A stretch of 64,000 nt of DNA from Thermomonas flagellata. Its GTDB lineage: Bacteria > Pseudomonadota > Gammaproteobacteria > Xanthomonadales > Xanthomonadaceae. Below the pieces are notes generated by a model. The model was not told the origin of the DNA, made no database searches, and saw nothing but the letters and a program-made list of their open reading frames with translations. The stretch spans positions 100,843-164,842 of the forward strand of contig NZ_JAJOZK010000007.1 in the NCBI RefSeq assembly GCF_022419185.1. The letters run 5' to 3'. A program made the position numbers and the translations under genes. This document shows, piece by piece, positions 43,166-51,692 of the stretch (within the stretch, counting starts at the first letter, position 1; each line of letters starts with the position of its first letter).

Positions 43166-44116
43166 TCAACACAGTTGACACTCCATGAAATCATGAGTGA
43201 TCGCTCGCGCACCGAAACTCTCTTTCTGCCAAAGCAGCCCATCATTCAAGACACGCCCCTGGTCCTCGGTTGAAATGCCGAAACTCAGGTACTTGGCACC
43301 GGCCTCGCGCGCACGTTCCGCGACATCGTCGATAACTACGTCCAGAGCGCCAATTTCGCAACCACGAGGAGAATTTGCGAGATACTGGGTGTGCCAGACG
43401 TGGCCATACCGGAAGACCATGGCACCGGCCAGCATGGTATCCGCCAAATAGGCCGTGAAAATCGAGATATTTTCTGGAAACCTTGACATGAGTAATCTCA
43501 TCTCATCCGCTGAATGCACGGGCTTGATGCCGTGACGAACAGACAGAACAGACGTCAGCAAGGCATGGAATGCTTTGATATCGGATTCTACCCGCACGCA
43601 AACCCCGGCACGTCGCGCCTTGCGCAGTGAACGCCGCCGCAGATTACTCGGCCGAATTGCATCATACAGGGGCAACAAGCTGGACAGGTCGCGGCGGATG
43701 ACCTTGAACCCCATGCGCCAAAGCGCGTATTCAACATCCCCCGAAGGGTAGTTACAAAACTGTGCTGGCAAAGGCTTGAGGATACATGCACGCATCCCCC
43801 ATGCCTTGCAGACCTCGAGCACTGCGTCAACCACCGCGATACAATCGCCCCCGCGCAACTCGCGCAACACGACGATTCCGCCAAAGGTCAGCCCGGGGTG
43901 GCTGATCAGCTTCTGACCGATGGGGTCATATGCAGCCGGCACGACCGCAACCGGCGCGCCATCCATGTAGGCCAGCAGGGACATGTCGACGAAACGATCA
44001 CCGTGGTATTCGATGAATTCACGCTCAAACTGGAACACCGCATTACGCGCACCTGCGACGACCGCATGCCAATCACTACGCAACTCCGGCGAATAGCGAA
44101 CCACCTTTATACTCAT
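43166..44116 (-). CDS. FemAB/GNAT-like acyl- or aminoacyltransferase
   Basis: This is a 316-residue protein with two GNAT-like lobes: FEREFIEYHGDRFVDMSLLAYMDGAPVAVVPA in the first, LRRRSLRKARRAGVCVRVESD and TAYLADTMLAGAMVFRYGHVWHTQYLANSPRG in the second. This is the FemAB/Acetyltransf_6 layout seen in exopolysaccharide loci. It has no membrane segment. It probably adds an acyl or amino-acid group to a sugar; this is inference. It is coupled to the upstream GNAT gene by ATGA and is markedly AT-richer than the flanks. Confidence 0.82.
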   Translation of the reverse strand: MSIKVVRYSPELRSDWHAVVAGARNAVFQFEREFIEYHGDRFVDMSLLAYMDGAPVAVVPAAYDPIGQKLISHPGLTFGGIVVLRELRGGDCIAVVDAVLEVCKAWGMRACILKPLPAQFCNYPSGDVEYALWRMGFKVIRRDLSSLLPLYDAIRPSNLRRRSLRKARRAGVCVRVESDIKAFHALLTSVLSVRHGIKPVHSADEMRLLMSRFPENISIFTAYLADTMLAGAMVFRYGHVWHTQYLANSPRGCEIGALDVVIDDVAERAREAGAKYLSFGISTEDQGRVLNDGLLWQKESFGARAITHDFMECQLC

Positions 44117-44613
44117 GGCAATGCCTTCAGCATGCGCAAGACCATGCCGTTATCATCACCTGCGACCACCGCATAGCCCATTTTGCGATACAGTGCGATG
44201 GCACGGGGATTGCTGGCTGCAACTTTCAGGTCTAGTGCAGCAACCCCTAGCTCTCTTGCCTTACTCTCGACCTGCTCCACCATCCGTCGCCCCAAACCGC
44301 GCCCCCACAACCCCTTGACTCCGATATACCCCCAGTATTCGGCAGTATCACCTCTAAAGTTTTTCAGTCCTGCGGCACCCACAATCTGAGCATCATATTG
44401 AACGCCCCAGATGTGATAATTAACCCGAGACGGCAAGTCATCGAAGAATTGCAGTTGCTCCTGCCGAGTAAATGCAGGCGTCATGGTTAATGCGCGTATT
44501 TCTGGATCATTCAGCCAGCCCCAGGACAAATCTAGACATTCACGCGTATAGGGTACCAACATCAGTGACCCCGCATCGTGCTCCGGCAAGACAGCAGCAT
44601 GCTGATTGCCCAT
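44113..44613 (-). CDS. GNAT-family N-acetyltransferase
   Basis: This is a 166-residue GNAT enzyme: LDLSWGWLNDPEIRALTMTPAFTRQEQLQFFDDL, IVGAAGLKNFRGDTAEYWGYIGVKGLWGRGLGRRMVEQVE with the acetyl-CoA loop GRGLGRR, then LKVAASNPRAIALYRKMGY. The pattern is that of PseH/WecD-like sugar acetyltransferases (DPEIR..T). The ATG at 44613 is used; a TTG at 44628 is an alternative. It may acetylate an amino sugar of the repeat unit. Confidence 0.88.
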   Translation of the reverse strand: MGNQHAAVLPEHDAGSLMLVPYTRECLDLSWGWLNDPEIRALTMTPAFTRQEQLQFFDDLPSRVNYHIWGVQYDAQIVGAAGLKNFRGDTAEYWGYIGVKGLWGRGLGRRMVEQVESKARELGVAALDLKVAASNPRAIALYRKMGYAVVAGDDNGMVLRMLKALP

Positions 44614-44679
44614 CTCAACACCCCACAATCACCAGTCGGCACCGATAATGCGTCACAGAATTCGCCGCAATGCAAAAAT

Positions 44680-44708
44680 TGTATAACCCCTCGAATGGCA
44701 CGCAGAAA
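44680..44708 (-). promoter_or_regulatory. Candidate internal promoter before the acetyltransferase pair
   Basis: On the minus strand TTTCTG (44703-44708) and TATACA (44680-44685) are 17 bases apart, in a 139-bp AT-rich gap between the WxcM-like gene and the GNAT gene. It would give the AT-rich core genes their own transcript. Confidence 0.4.
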
Positions 44709-44752
44709 AATTCGGACACTACCATAACCAGGCACCAGAATGAAGGCTCAAT

Positions 44753-45673
44753 TTACGCCGAGACCAAACGCAGGAACTCGTCGTAATCGCGGATGTAGTC
44801 GTCCGGATCGTAGTAATGCGAGGCGAACACCAACAGCACCGCATCCGGCGAGTATTTGTATTGGGTGCCCCAGGTCATCGGCGGCAGGTGCAGGCCGAGA
44901 TTGGGACGATCCAACACGAATTCACGGCGGCGGCGACCATCGTCGGTGATGGCATGCACCCTGCCGTGCACGCACACCAGGAATTGATGGCACTGCCGGT
45001 GCGCATGCTCGCCACGGGTCTGCTCACTGGGCACATCGAATACCAGGAAATATCTCTTCGCCTCGAACGGAACCGATCTGAGGAACTCACCGACGCTCAG
45101 GCTGCCGCGGATATCCTCGACCAAAGGCAATTCTTTCAGATAGTCGTCCGAGCGCGGAGACGCTGGCGACACTTTTTCCACTGACAGTGCGGGCGAAGCA
45201 TCCACGTAACCAACGATCCGCGCCGGATTGCCGACTGCGATGGCATTTGGTGGTACCGACCGCGTCACCACGGCACCAGCCCCGATCATGGCATTGCGTC
45301 CGATGCGCACCCCCGGGAGCAAGGTCGCGTTCGCGCCTATGGATGCCCCCGATTCAATTTCTGTGTTGACGAAGTGCTCCGGCTTGCAACGGCTGCGAGG
45401 AAAACGGTCATTGGTGAAACTAGCATTCGGCCCGATGAACACGTCATCCCCAACGCGCAGACCATCCCAGAGTTGCACGCCGGATTTGACCGTGACGCGA
45501 TCCCCGACCACCACGTCGTTCTCGATGAAGCAGTGCGAGCAAATGTTGCAATCCGCCCCGATCCGCGCGCCGGGCAGGATCACCACGTATTGCCAGATAC
45601 GGGTGCCCGCACCGATGGCGGTGCTCTGCACATCGGCGCTGGGGTGCTGCATCACTCCACTGGAACCGGTCAT
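44753..45673 (-). CDS. WxcM-like fusion: sugar N-acetyltransferase plus 3,4-ketoisomerase
   Basis: This is a 306-residue bifunctional protein. Residues ~1-165 are a left-handed beta-helix acyltransferase with hexapeptide repeats ([38 protein letters not shown]...[29 protein letters not shown]). Residues ~175-306 are an FdtA-type cupin with [20 protein letters not shown] and [19 protein letters not shown]. This is the WxcM architecture of Xanthomonas lipopolysaccharide loci, expected to isomerise dTDP-4-oxo-6-deoxyglucose and later N-acetylate the 3-amino sugar. GAGGA precedes the ATG. A second FdtA exists at 42.7 kb, so one isomerase may be redundant. Confidence 0.92.
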   Translation of the reverse strand: MTGSSGVMQHPSADVQSTAIGAGTRIWQYVVILPGARIGADCNICSHCFIENDVVVGDRVTVKSGVQLWDGLRVGDDVFIGPNASFTNDRFPRSRCKPEHFVNTEIESGASIGANATLLPGVRIGRNAMIGAGAVVTRSVPPNAIAVGNPARIVGYVDASPALSVEKVSPASPRSDDYLKELPLVEDIRGSLSVGEFLRSVPFEAKRYFLVFDVPSEQTRGEHAHRQCHQFLVCVHGRVHAITDDGRRRREFVLDRPNLGLHLPPMTWGTQYKYSPDAVLLVFASHYYDPDDYIRDYDEFLRLVSA

Positions 45674-45683
45674 CTGTGCATCC

Positions 45684-46970
<1,287 letters not shown>

Positions 46971-46998
46971 GTGCGAACGGGTATGGTGGATGGAGGGA

Positions 46999-48438
46999 TT
47001 ATGCCGATGGAAGCGGGCCGGGGTGGCCGGCATCACGCGCGATCGCGGCCGGCCGCGCGTCCGGGCAGGCAGCGAGCGCGCCGAGCATCAGCCCGGCCAG
47101 CAGCGCGCCGGTGCCCATCAGGGTCAGGGTGCGCAGCGGGAAATCCGCCGTCGAATGCAGCAGCAGCGCCAGCAGCGCGACCCAGCAGGAGGCGGCGAGG
47201 ATGGCCTCGCCGCTCTGCCCGCGCATGCGCCACAGGCGGCGCAGCGCGGCCAGCATCAGCGCGGCGAAGGCCAGCATGGCCAGCAGCCCGGCCCAGCCGG
47301 CCTCCAGCCACCACTGCACGTATTCGTCGTGGGCATGGTTGATGTAGGCATCCAGCAGCAGGTCGGGCGGCGCCCCCTGCGCGAACACCGGCACGAAACT
47401 GCCGACGCCGCTGCCCCACGGCTGCTGGGTGGCAGCGATCGCGAGCGTCGCCTGCGCGATCCGCCCGCGCAGTTCGTGCACCGCATCCACCTGCATCCAA
47501 CCGGCGACCGACCACGCCGCCAACGCCAGCAGCACCAGGCTGGCCAGCACCGCTGCCAGCATCCGCGGCGAACGCCGCAGACGGCGCGCATCCACCGCCC
47601 CGGTCAGCCACAGCGCGGCGACCAGCACCGGCAGCGCCAGCACCATGCCCGCGCGCGAGCCGGTCAGCGGGATCAGCAGCACGCAGGCCAGGGCGAACCC
47701 GGCCGGCCACAGCCAGGCCGTCGGCGCCGCACGCCCGGCCGCTGCGCGGCGGCGGGCATGCACCGCGCGCCCGACCGCCAGGCTCAGCCCGATCAGCAAC
47801 GCGGTGGCGTGGTGGTTGGCATTCACCAGCAGGCCACCGAAGTTCGGGCCCCAGCTGTGGTAGAGGCGCAGCGCGCTGTCCTCCGGCAGGCTGGCCTGGA
47901 AGAACGCGAACAGCACGTTGCCGGCGAGGATCGCCAGCAGTGCGCGCACCATCCACAGCCGCAGGCGCGGTGTATCCAGCGCCAACGCGGCCAGGAACAG
48001 CGCCAGCGCCGGCAGCGTGCTCCACAGAGCCTGCTCGGTCGCGGCCGGGGTGAGCGTCCAGCGCAGGTCCGGCGCCGCGACTCCCGCAGCCGTGAGATCC
48101 GCGGCGAGCGCCTGCCGCGCGGCCGGCAGCGACCACAGCCCCGCCGGCAGCGGCAGCAGCTGCAGCAGCGGCAGTGCGACCAGGGCGAGCGCGAGGACCA
48201 CGCCCGCACGCGCCAGGCGGTCGTGCACGCCGTCCGCCAGCAGCGCCGCCGCCGCGATCACCAACACCGGCAGCGCCAGCAGTTCCAGCACCTCGTCGGC
48301 CGCGCTGGGATCCACGCTGACCCCGCCGCCGAGCCAGACCGCCACCAGCAGCCCCAGCAGGGCCCATGGCAACAGCCGGTGCAGGCCCAGGCCCCAGCGT
48401 CCGGTCGTGATGGCGCCCATGCTCGTGCCCATGCTCAT
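46999..48438 (-). CDS. O-antigen ligase / Wzy_C family membrane protein
   Basis: This protein of about 479 residues has 11-12 helices and the Wzy_C/WaaL large periplasmic loop. Marker segments are FGGLLVNANHHATALLIGLSLAVGRAVHA, LIPLTGSRAGMVLALPVL, WGSGVGSFVPVFAQGAPPDLLLDAYINHAHDEYVQWWLEAGWAGLL. The NHAHNEYLQ-like motif is characteristic. It may be a ligase moving the glycan to an acceptor or a polymerase. Three closely spaced in-frame ATGs (48438, 48432, 48420) leave the exact start unsettled. Confidence 0.9.
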   Translation of the reverse strand: MSMGTSMGAITTGRWGLGLHRLLPWALLGLLVAVWLGGGVSVDPSAADEVLELLALPVLVIAAAALLADGVHDRLARAGVVLALALVALPLLQLLPLPAGLWSLPAARQALAADLTAAGVAAPDLRWTLTPAATEQALWSTLPALALFLAALALDTPRLRLWMVRALLAILAGNVLFAFFQASLPEDSALRLYHSWGPNFGGLLVNANHHATALLIGLSLAVGRAVHARRRAAAGRAAPTAWLWPAGFALACVLLIPLTGSRAGMVLALPVLVAALWLTGAVDARRLRRSPRMLAAVLASLVLLALAAWSVAGWMQVDAVHELRGRIAQATLAIAATQQPWGSGVGSFVPVFAQGAPPDLLLDAYINHAHDEYVQWWLEAGWAGLLAMLAFAALMLAALRRLWRMRGQSGEAILAASCWVALLALLLHSTADFPLRTLTLMGTGALLAGLMLGALAACPDARPAAIARDAGHPGPLPSA

Positions 48439-48459
48439 GCCCACGGTACCCCGCAAACG

Positions 48460-48488
48460 CGAAGGGCAGGCGCCATGCCTGCCCTTCG
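48460..48488 (-). terminator. 12-bp perfect hairpin between the small secreted gene and the ligase
   Basis: CGAAGGGCAGGC and GCCTGCCCTTCG pair perfectly around a 5-base loop. On the minus strand it lies 44 bases after the stop of the 161-residue gene and is followed by CGTTTG. It is probably a terminator or attenuator inside the polysaccharide locus, reducing read-through into the ligase gene. Confidence 0.6.
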
Positions 48489-48532
48489 AATGCCGACGCG
48501 CACGCCAACGGCGCTCGCCGGTGCACGCATGC

Positions 48533-49018
48533 TCAACGCGTGCAGGCGCTGACCGCCCCCGGTTGGGTAGGAACGTTACCCGCGGAATTCAGCAGCAACG
48601 CACCGGCGACCGCAGCGCCAGCAATAATCGCGCCCCCCCCCGCATTGCGGGCACCATCGGCCCACCCCGCCGCAACGCAGCTGGCGTCGATGATATAGGT
48701 CTCGGGATTGCGGTAGTCCTTGACGCAGCGCTGCACTACGCGGCCATCGCGATCCAGCTTGTAGTAGACCACCTTCGCCATCGAGTCACCTCCGGTCAGC
48801 ATCATTCGCTGACCGACTGCAAGCTGCTGACCGGCGCTCGCCATCTGGTAGTCGCCACCCGTGCTAACCATGACGCTGCCGGACTTGTCTTCGAGCACGA
48901 TTTTGTCCCAGCCGCTGCTGTCGCTACGCGAGGCATCAGTTGTGGACTGGGCGAAGGCAGTCAGAGACATGCTGCCAAGAAAGATAGCCACCAGGGCGAA
49001 GCTGTAATAGCGCTTCAT
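48533..49018 (-). CDS. Small exported protein of unknown function
   Basis: This 161-residue precursor has a Sec signal peptide (MKRYYSFALVAIFLGSMSLTAFA). The mature part has a conserved-looking segment KIVLEDKSGSVMVSTGGDYQMASAGQQLAVGQRMMLTGGDSMAKVVYYKLDRDGRVVQRC, three or four Cys and a late glycine/alanine-rich hydrophobic stretch (GGAIIAGAAVAGALLLNS) that may insert in a membrane. The gene is clearly AT-richer than both neighbours and has its own promoter candidate and downstream hairpin. No known family was recognised. Confidence 0.75.
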   Translation of the reverse strand: MKRYYSFALVAIFLGSMSLTAFAQSTTDASRSDSSGWDKIVLEDKSGSVMVSTGGDYQMASAGQQLAVGQRMMLTGGDSMAKVVYYKLDRDGRVVQRCVKDYRNPETYIIDASCVAAGWADGARNAGGGAIIAGAAVAGALLLNSAGNVPTQPGAVSACTR

Positions 49019-49049
49019 TGCGACGTACCCCCGTATCCATTTGCGTTTA

Positions 49050-49077
49050 ACTTAACAACAAGCATCGGGATCGGCAA
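49050..49077 (-). promoter_or_regulatory. Candidate promoter of the small exported protein gene
   Basis: On the minus strand TTGCCG (49072-49077) and TTAAGT (49050-49055) are 16 bases apart, in an AT-rich 68-bp gap. The start would lie about 25 bases before the ATG at 49018. Confidence 0.45.
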
Positions 49078-49086
49078 GCAGTTTTT

Positions 49087-50310
49087 TCATGGAATGGTCA
49101 TCGGCACCACGTACGCCCGATCGACCCAAACCTCGCCGCTCAGCCGCGAGCCGGCGCCGGCGGGCACGGCGTTGACCAGCCGCAGCCAGACTCCAGCACA
49201 GCCCTGTGACGGGACTGTGAACTCCAGTGTGCTCTCGCGCCAGTCGAAGCTGCCCTCTAACGGATCGCTGCGCGCCAGTTCCCCGGCCGGGCCGGCGCAG
49301 GCGAGCTGCCATTGCAGCCCGAGTTCTCCGCGCAGCGCCGCCGCGCGCTGGCGGATGTCCAGGCGGTAACGCCCGGGGGCCAGGACCAGGGCGTGCGCCA
49401 GCCCGGTCTCGCCCACCGGCCGGTCGAGAAAGCGCAGCCAGGCCATGTAGCCGCCGCCCGGCGCCGGGGCGAACTCCGCCAGTACGCCGGGCACCCGCGG
49501 CAGGCGCCAGTCGAAGCCGCGCCCGCCCGGCAGGCGGGCGAAGTCGCCGTTGTACAGCAGCGGCAAGCGGCCGTCGGCCGGCAACGGGACGGTGCCGGCC
49601 CAGCGCGCATAGGCCTCGCCCCAGCGCCCCTGCTGCAGCAGGCCGTCCAGCCAGTCGGCGTACTCCTGCGGGTCGAGCGCGCCGCGCGTGCGCAGGGCCT
49701 CCATGATCCGGCCGGCGGCATGCCCGCTGGCGGCCCGTGGGTCGCGCAGATAGGCCATCATCCCTTCGCGCCAGGGCGGATCGCGCGCCAGAGCGTCTGC
49801 CAGTGCCGCGGCGAAGCCGGGATCCTGCGCCAATTGCGCCAGTAGCGGAAACACCTGGGTGCCGCGTGCCGGGGTGGCGCGAAGGATCAGGTCGATCCGC
49901 GCCAGCGCCTGCGGGTAGTCGCCAGCGACGAGGGCCGACTGGACCAGTGGCGCCTGCGCCGGCAGGTCGCGCGGGGCGTGAGCCGCCGCGATCGCGTACA
50001 GCCGCGTGGCCGCGGTGCGTTCGCCGGCGGCGTCCGCGGCCTGGCCCAGGACCCGGTAGGCCTCCCCCGGCAGCGGCTCGGCCGCAAGCAGGCGGCGTGC
50101 CAGTTCCGCCGCGCGCTGCGGCTGGCCTTGCTGCAGGGCACGTTCGGCCAGTGCCCGCAGCGCCTGCGGATCCTGCGGCCGCCAGCGCAAGGCGGCCTCC
50201 GGCTGGCTTGTCGCCAGCCGCTCGGCCTGCAGTTCGCCGAGGATCCGCCAGCCGGCGAACAGCGCCGCCAGCACCACCAAGGCCAGCACCACGAGGCGCG
50301 CCCGGCTCAT
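49087..50310 (-). CDS. Membrane-anchored TPR protein with C-terminal jelly-roll-like domain
   Basis: This is a 407-residue protein. An N-terminal helix (ARLVVLALVVLAALFAGWRI) anchors it. TPR-like helices span ~40-240 (EAALRWRPQDPQALRALAERALQQGQPQRAAELARRLL...YRVLGQAADAAGERTAATRLYAIAAAHAP). The last ~130 residues look like a carbohydrate-binding-type beta sandwich (LPLLYNGDFARLPGGRGFDWRLP ... GRYRLDIRQRA ... FDWRESTLEFTVPSQGCAGVWLRLVN). It is coupled to the J-domain gene by ATGA. It is likely a periplasmic accessory in polymer assembly or secretion; no family name is assured. Confidence 0.82.
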   Translation of the reverse strand: MSRARLVVLALVVLAALFAGWRILGELQAERLATSQPEAALRWRPQDPQALRALAERALQQGQPQRAAELARRLLAAEPLPGEAYRVLGQAADAAGERTAATRLYAIAAAHAPRDLPAQAPLVQSALVAGDYPQALARIDLILRATPARGTQVFPLLAQLAQDPGFAAALADALARDPPWREGMMAYLRDPRAASGHAAGRIMEALRTRGALDPQEYADWLDGLLQQGRWGEAYARWAGTVPLPADGRLPLLYNGDFARLPGGRGFDWRLPRVPGVLAEFAPAPGGGYMAWLRFLDRPVGETGLAHALVLAPGRYRLDIRQRAAALRGELGLQWQLACAGPAGELARSDPLEGSFDWRESTLEFTVPSQGCAGVWLRLVNAVPAGAGSRLSGEVWVDRAYVVPMTIP

Positions 50311-51689
50311 GCCTCGGCCTCCGGCGGTTCCAGTTCGATCCCGCGCACCAACCACTGGCCCTCGCGCCAGACCAGGTCGGCATGGATCCTGCGCTCCCCG
50401 ACCTCCGGGATCCGGTAGCGCTGGCGCAGACTCGCCTGCAGGCTGCCGATCCGCCAGTCGGCCTCGCCCACCCGGCGCGCGCCGGACTGGCGCAGGACCA
50501 CCCCGAGTTGGGCCGCCGCGGCCTCGACCCGCGGGTTGTTCCAGATCGGCGGCGATGGCTGCCCGGCGCGATCCAGGTAGGCCAGCAGCCGCTCGCCGCT
50601 GCTGCGCGCCGCCACCACCCGGGCCATGCTCGGCAATTCGTCTTCGCGCGCGGCGACGGCGGCGGGGGCATGGGCGGATTCCGTGCTCGCAGCAGCAGCA
50701 GGAGCCGCGCTGGCGGACGGCGCGGCGACCGCCACCGCGGCAGCGGCCGCTGGCGGGCGCGATGCGGGCGGTGCCAGCGTCTGCCGCGCCACCAGATCGG
50801 CCGCGGGCGCAGACCGCACCACCTTCGCGCGCGCCGGCGCTGGGGTGACCGCCTCGGCCGGCACGGGCTGCCGGCCTGCCGTCGGAGCCGTCGGAGCCGC
50901 CGACGCCGCCACCGTCGCCGGTCCGGCACGGCGGGACGGCGATTCCTGCCTCACCGCATAGGGCGAGTGCATCGACAGCGCCTGCCGCAGCAACGTTTCG
51001 CTGTCCTCTGCGGCCGCTGGCTGGCGGAGGTCGGCGTCCTCGATCCCCAGCCGCGCCGGTTCGCGCGCGGTCTCGCGCAGGACCAGCAGGCCGAGCAGCA
51101 GGCCCAGCGCAAGCAGGGCGTACACCGGCCAACGCTGGCGCCGCGGGGCCGGCCGCGCCAGCGCGTCGGCGGACGCCCAGTCGCGCACCGCGCTGCCGGG
51201 CGGCATGGGGAGGCCGGCCTCCTCCACCATCGCATTGCGATCTCTCGCATGCGCCTGGCCGGCGTCATAGGCAGCGCGCAGCGCCGGAGTGCGCAGGCGG
51301 TTCCAGGCCTGGTTGATGCGCGCCGCGAACACCGCATCCTCGGCCTCGCGCACCCGGTCGGGATGCAGCCAGTGCTGCAGCAGGCGATGGTGGCGCTTGA
51401 GGACGGCGGCATCCGCATCGGCGGTCGCACCGAGGAGGCGGTAGGCATCCGCCTGCGGATGGAACAGCACCTCGCGGGCATAGAAGCGCGCAGCCTCGAT
51501 CAGCCGCGCCGGCGGCTCCTGGGTCTCGGCGGCGGCCTGCGCAAGCACCTCCGGCGCTTCGCCCCCGGCAATCAGCAGCAGGCGCTCGATCCCGCCGGGC
51601 AGCGGGCGCCGGCGCAGCACGTGGCGTTCGCCCGGCGCCTGCAGCAGCGCCAACGCCCAGTGCAGCGCGTCGTCGCCCGTGGCGGCCAT
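50307..51689 (-). CDS. Membrane J-domain protein of the polysaccharide operon
   Basis: This is a 460-residue protein. A DnaJ-like J domain sits at ~80-145: DAYRLLGATADADAAVLKRHHRLLQHWLHPDRVREAEDAVFAARINQAWNRLRTPALRAAYDAG. The HPD tripeptide that stimulates Hsp70 is present. A transmembrane helix at ~186-206 (RWPVYALLALGLLLGLLVL), a long Ala/Pro-rich periplasmic linker and a ~100-residue C-terminal domain follow. Zinc-finger and glycine-rich regions of classical DnaJ are missing. The start is 3 bp after wzc and the end overlaps the TPR gene. It might recruit DnaK to the Wza/Wzc machinery; that is inference. Confidence 0.85.
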   Translation of the reverse strand: MAATGDDALHWALALLQAPGERHVLRRRPLPGGIERLLLIAGGEAPEVLAQAAAETQEPPARLIEAARFYAREVLFHPQADAYRLLGATADADAAVLKRHHRLLQHWLHPDRVREAEDAVFAARINQAWNRLRTPALRAAYDAGQAHARDRNAMVEEAGLPMPPGSAVRDWASADALARPAPRRQRWPVYALLALGLLLGLLVLRETAREPARLGIEDADLRQPAAAEDSETLLRQALSMHSPYAVRQESPSRRAGPATVAASAAPTAPTAGRQPVPAEAVTPAPARAKVVRSAPAADLVARQTLAPPASRPPAAAAAVAVAAPSASAAPAAAASTESAHAPAAVAAREDELPSMARVVAARSSGERLLAYLDRAGQPSPPIWNNPRVEAAAAQLGVVLRQSGARRVGEADWRIGSLQASLRQRYRIPEVGERRIHADLVWREGQWLVRGIELEPPEAEA

Positions 51690-51692
51690 CGC

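Noticed and set aside
30943..44116. Exosortase/PEP-CTERM system, suggested by VanZ, FemAB-like and HPr-kinase-like genes
   Set aside because: No exosortase gene and no PEP-CTERM tail were found; VanZ and FemAB-like genes also occur in ordinary capsule loci.
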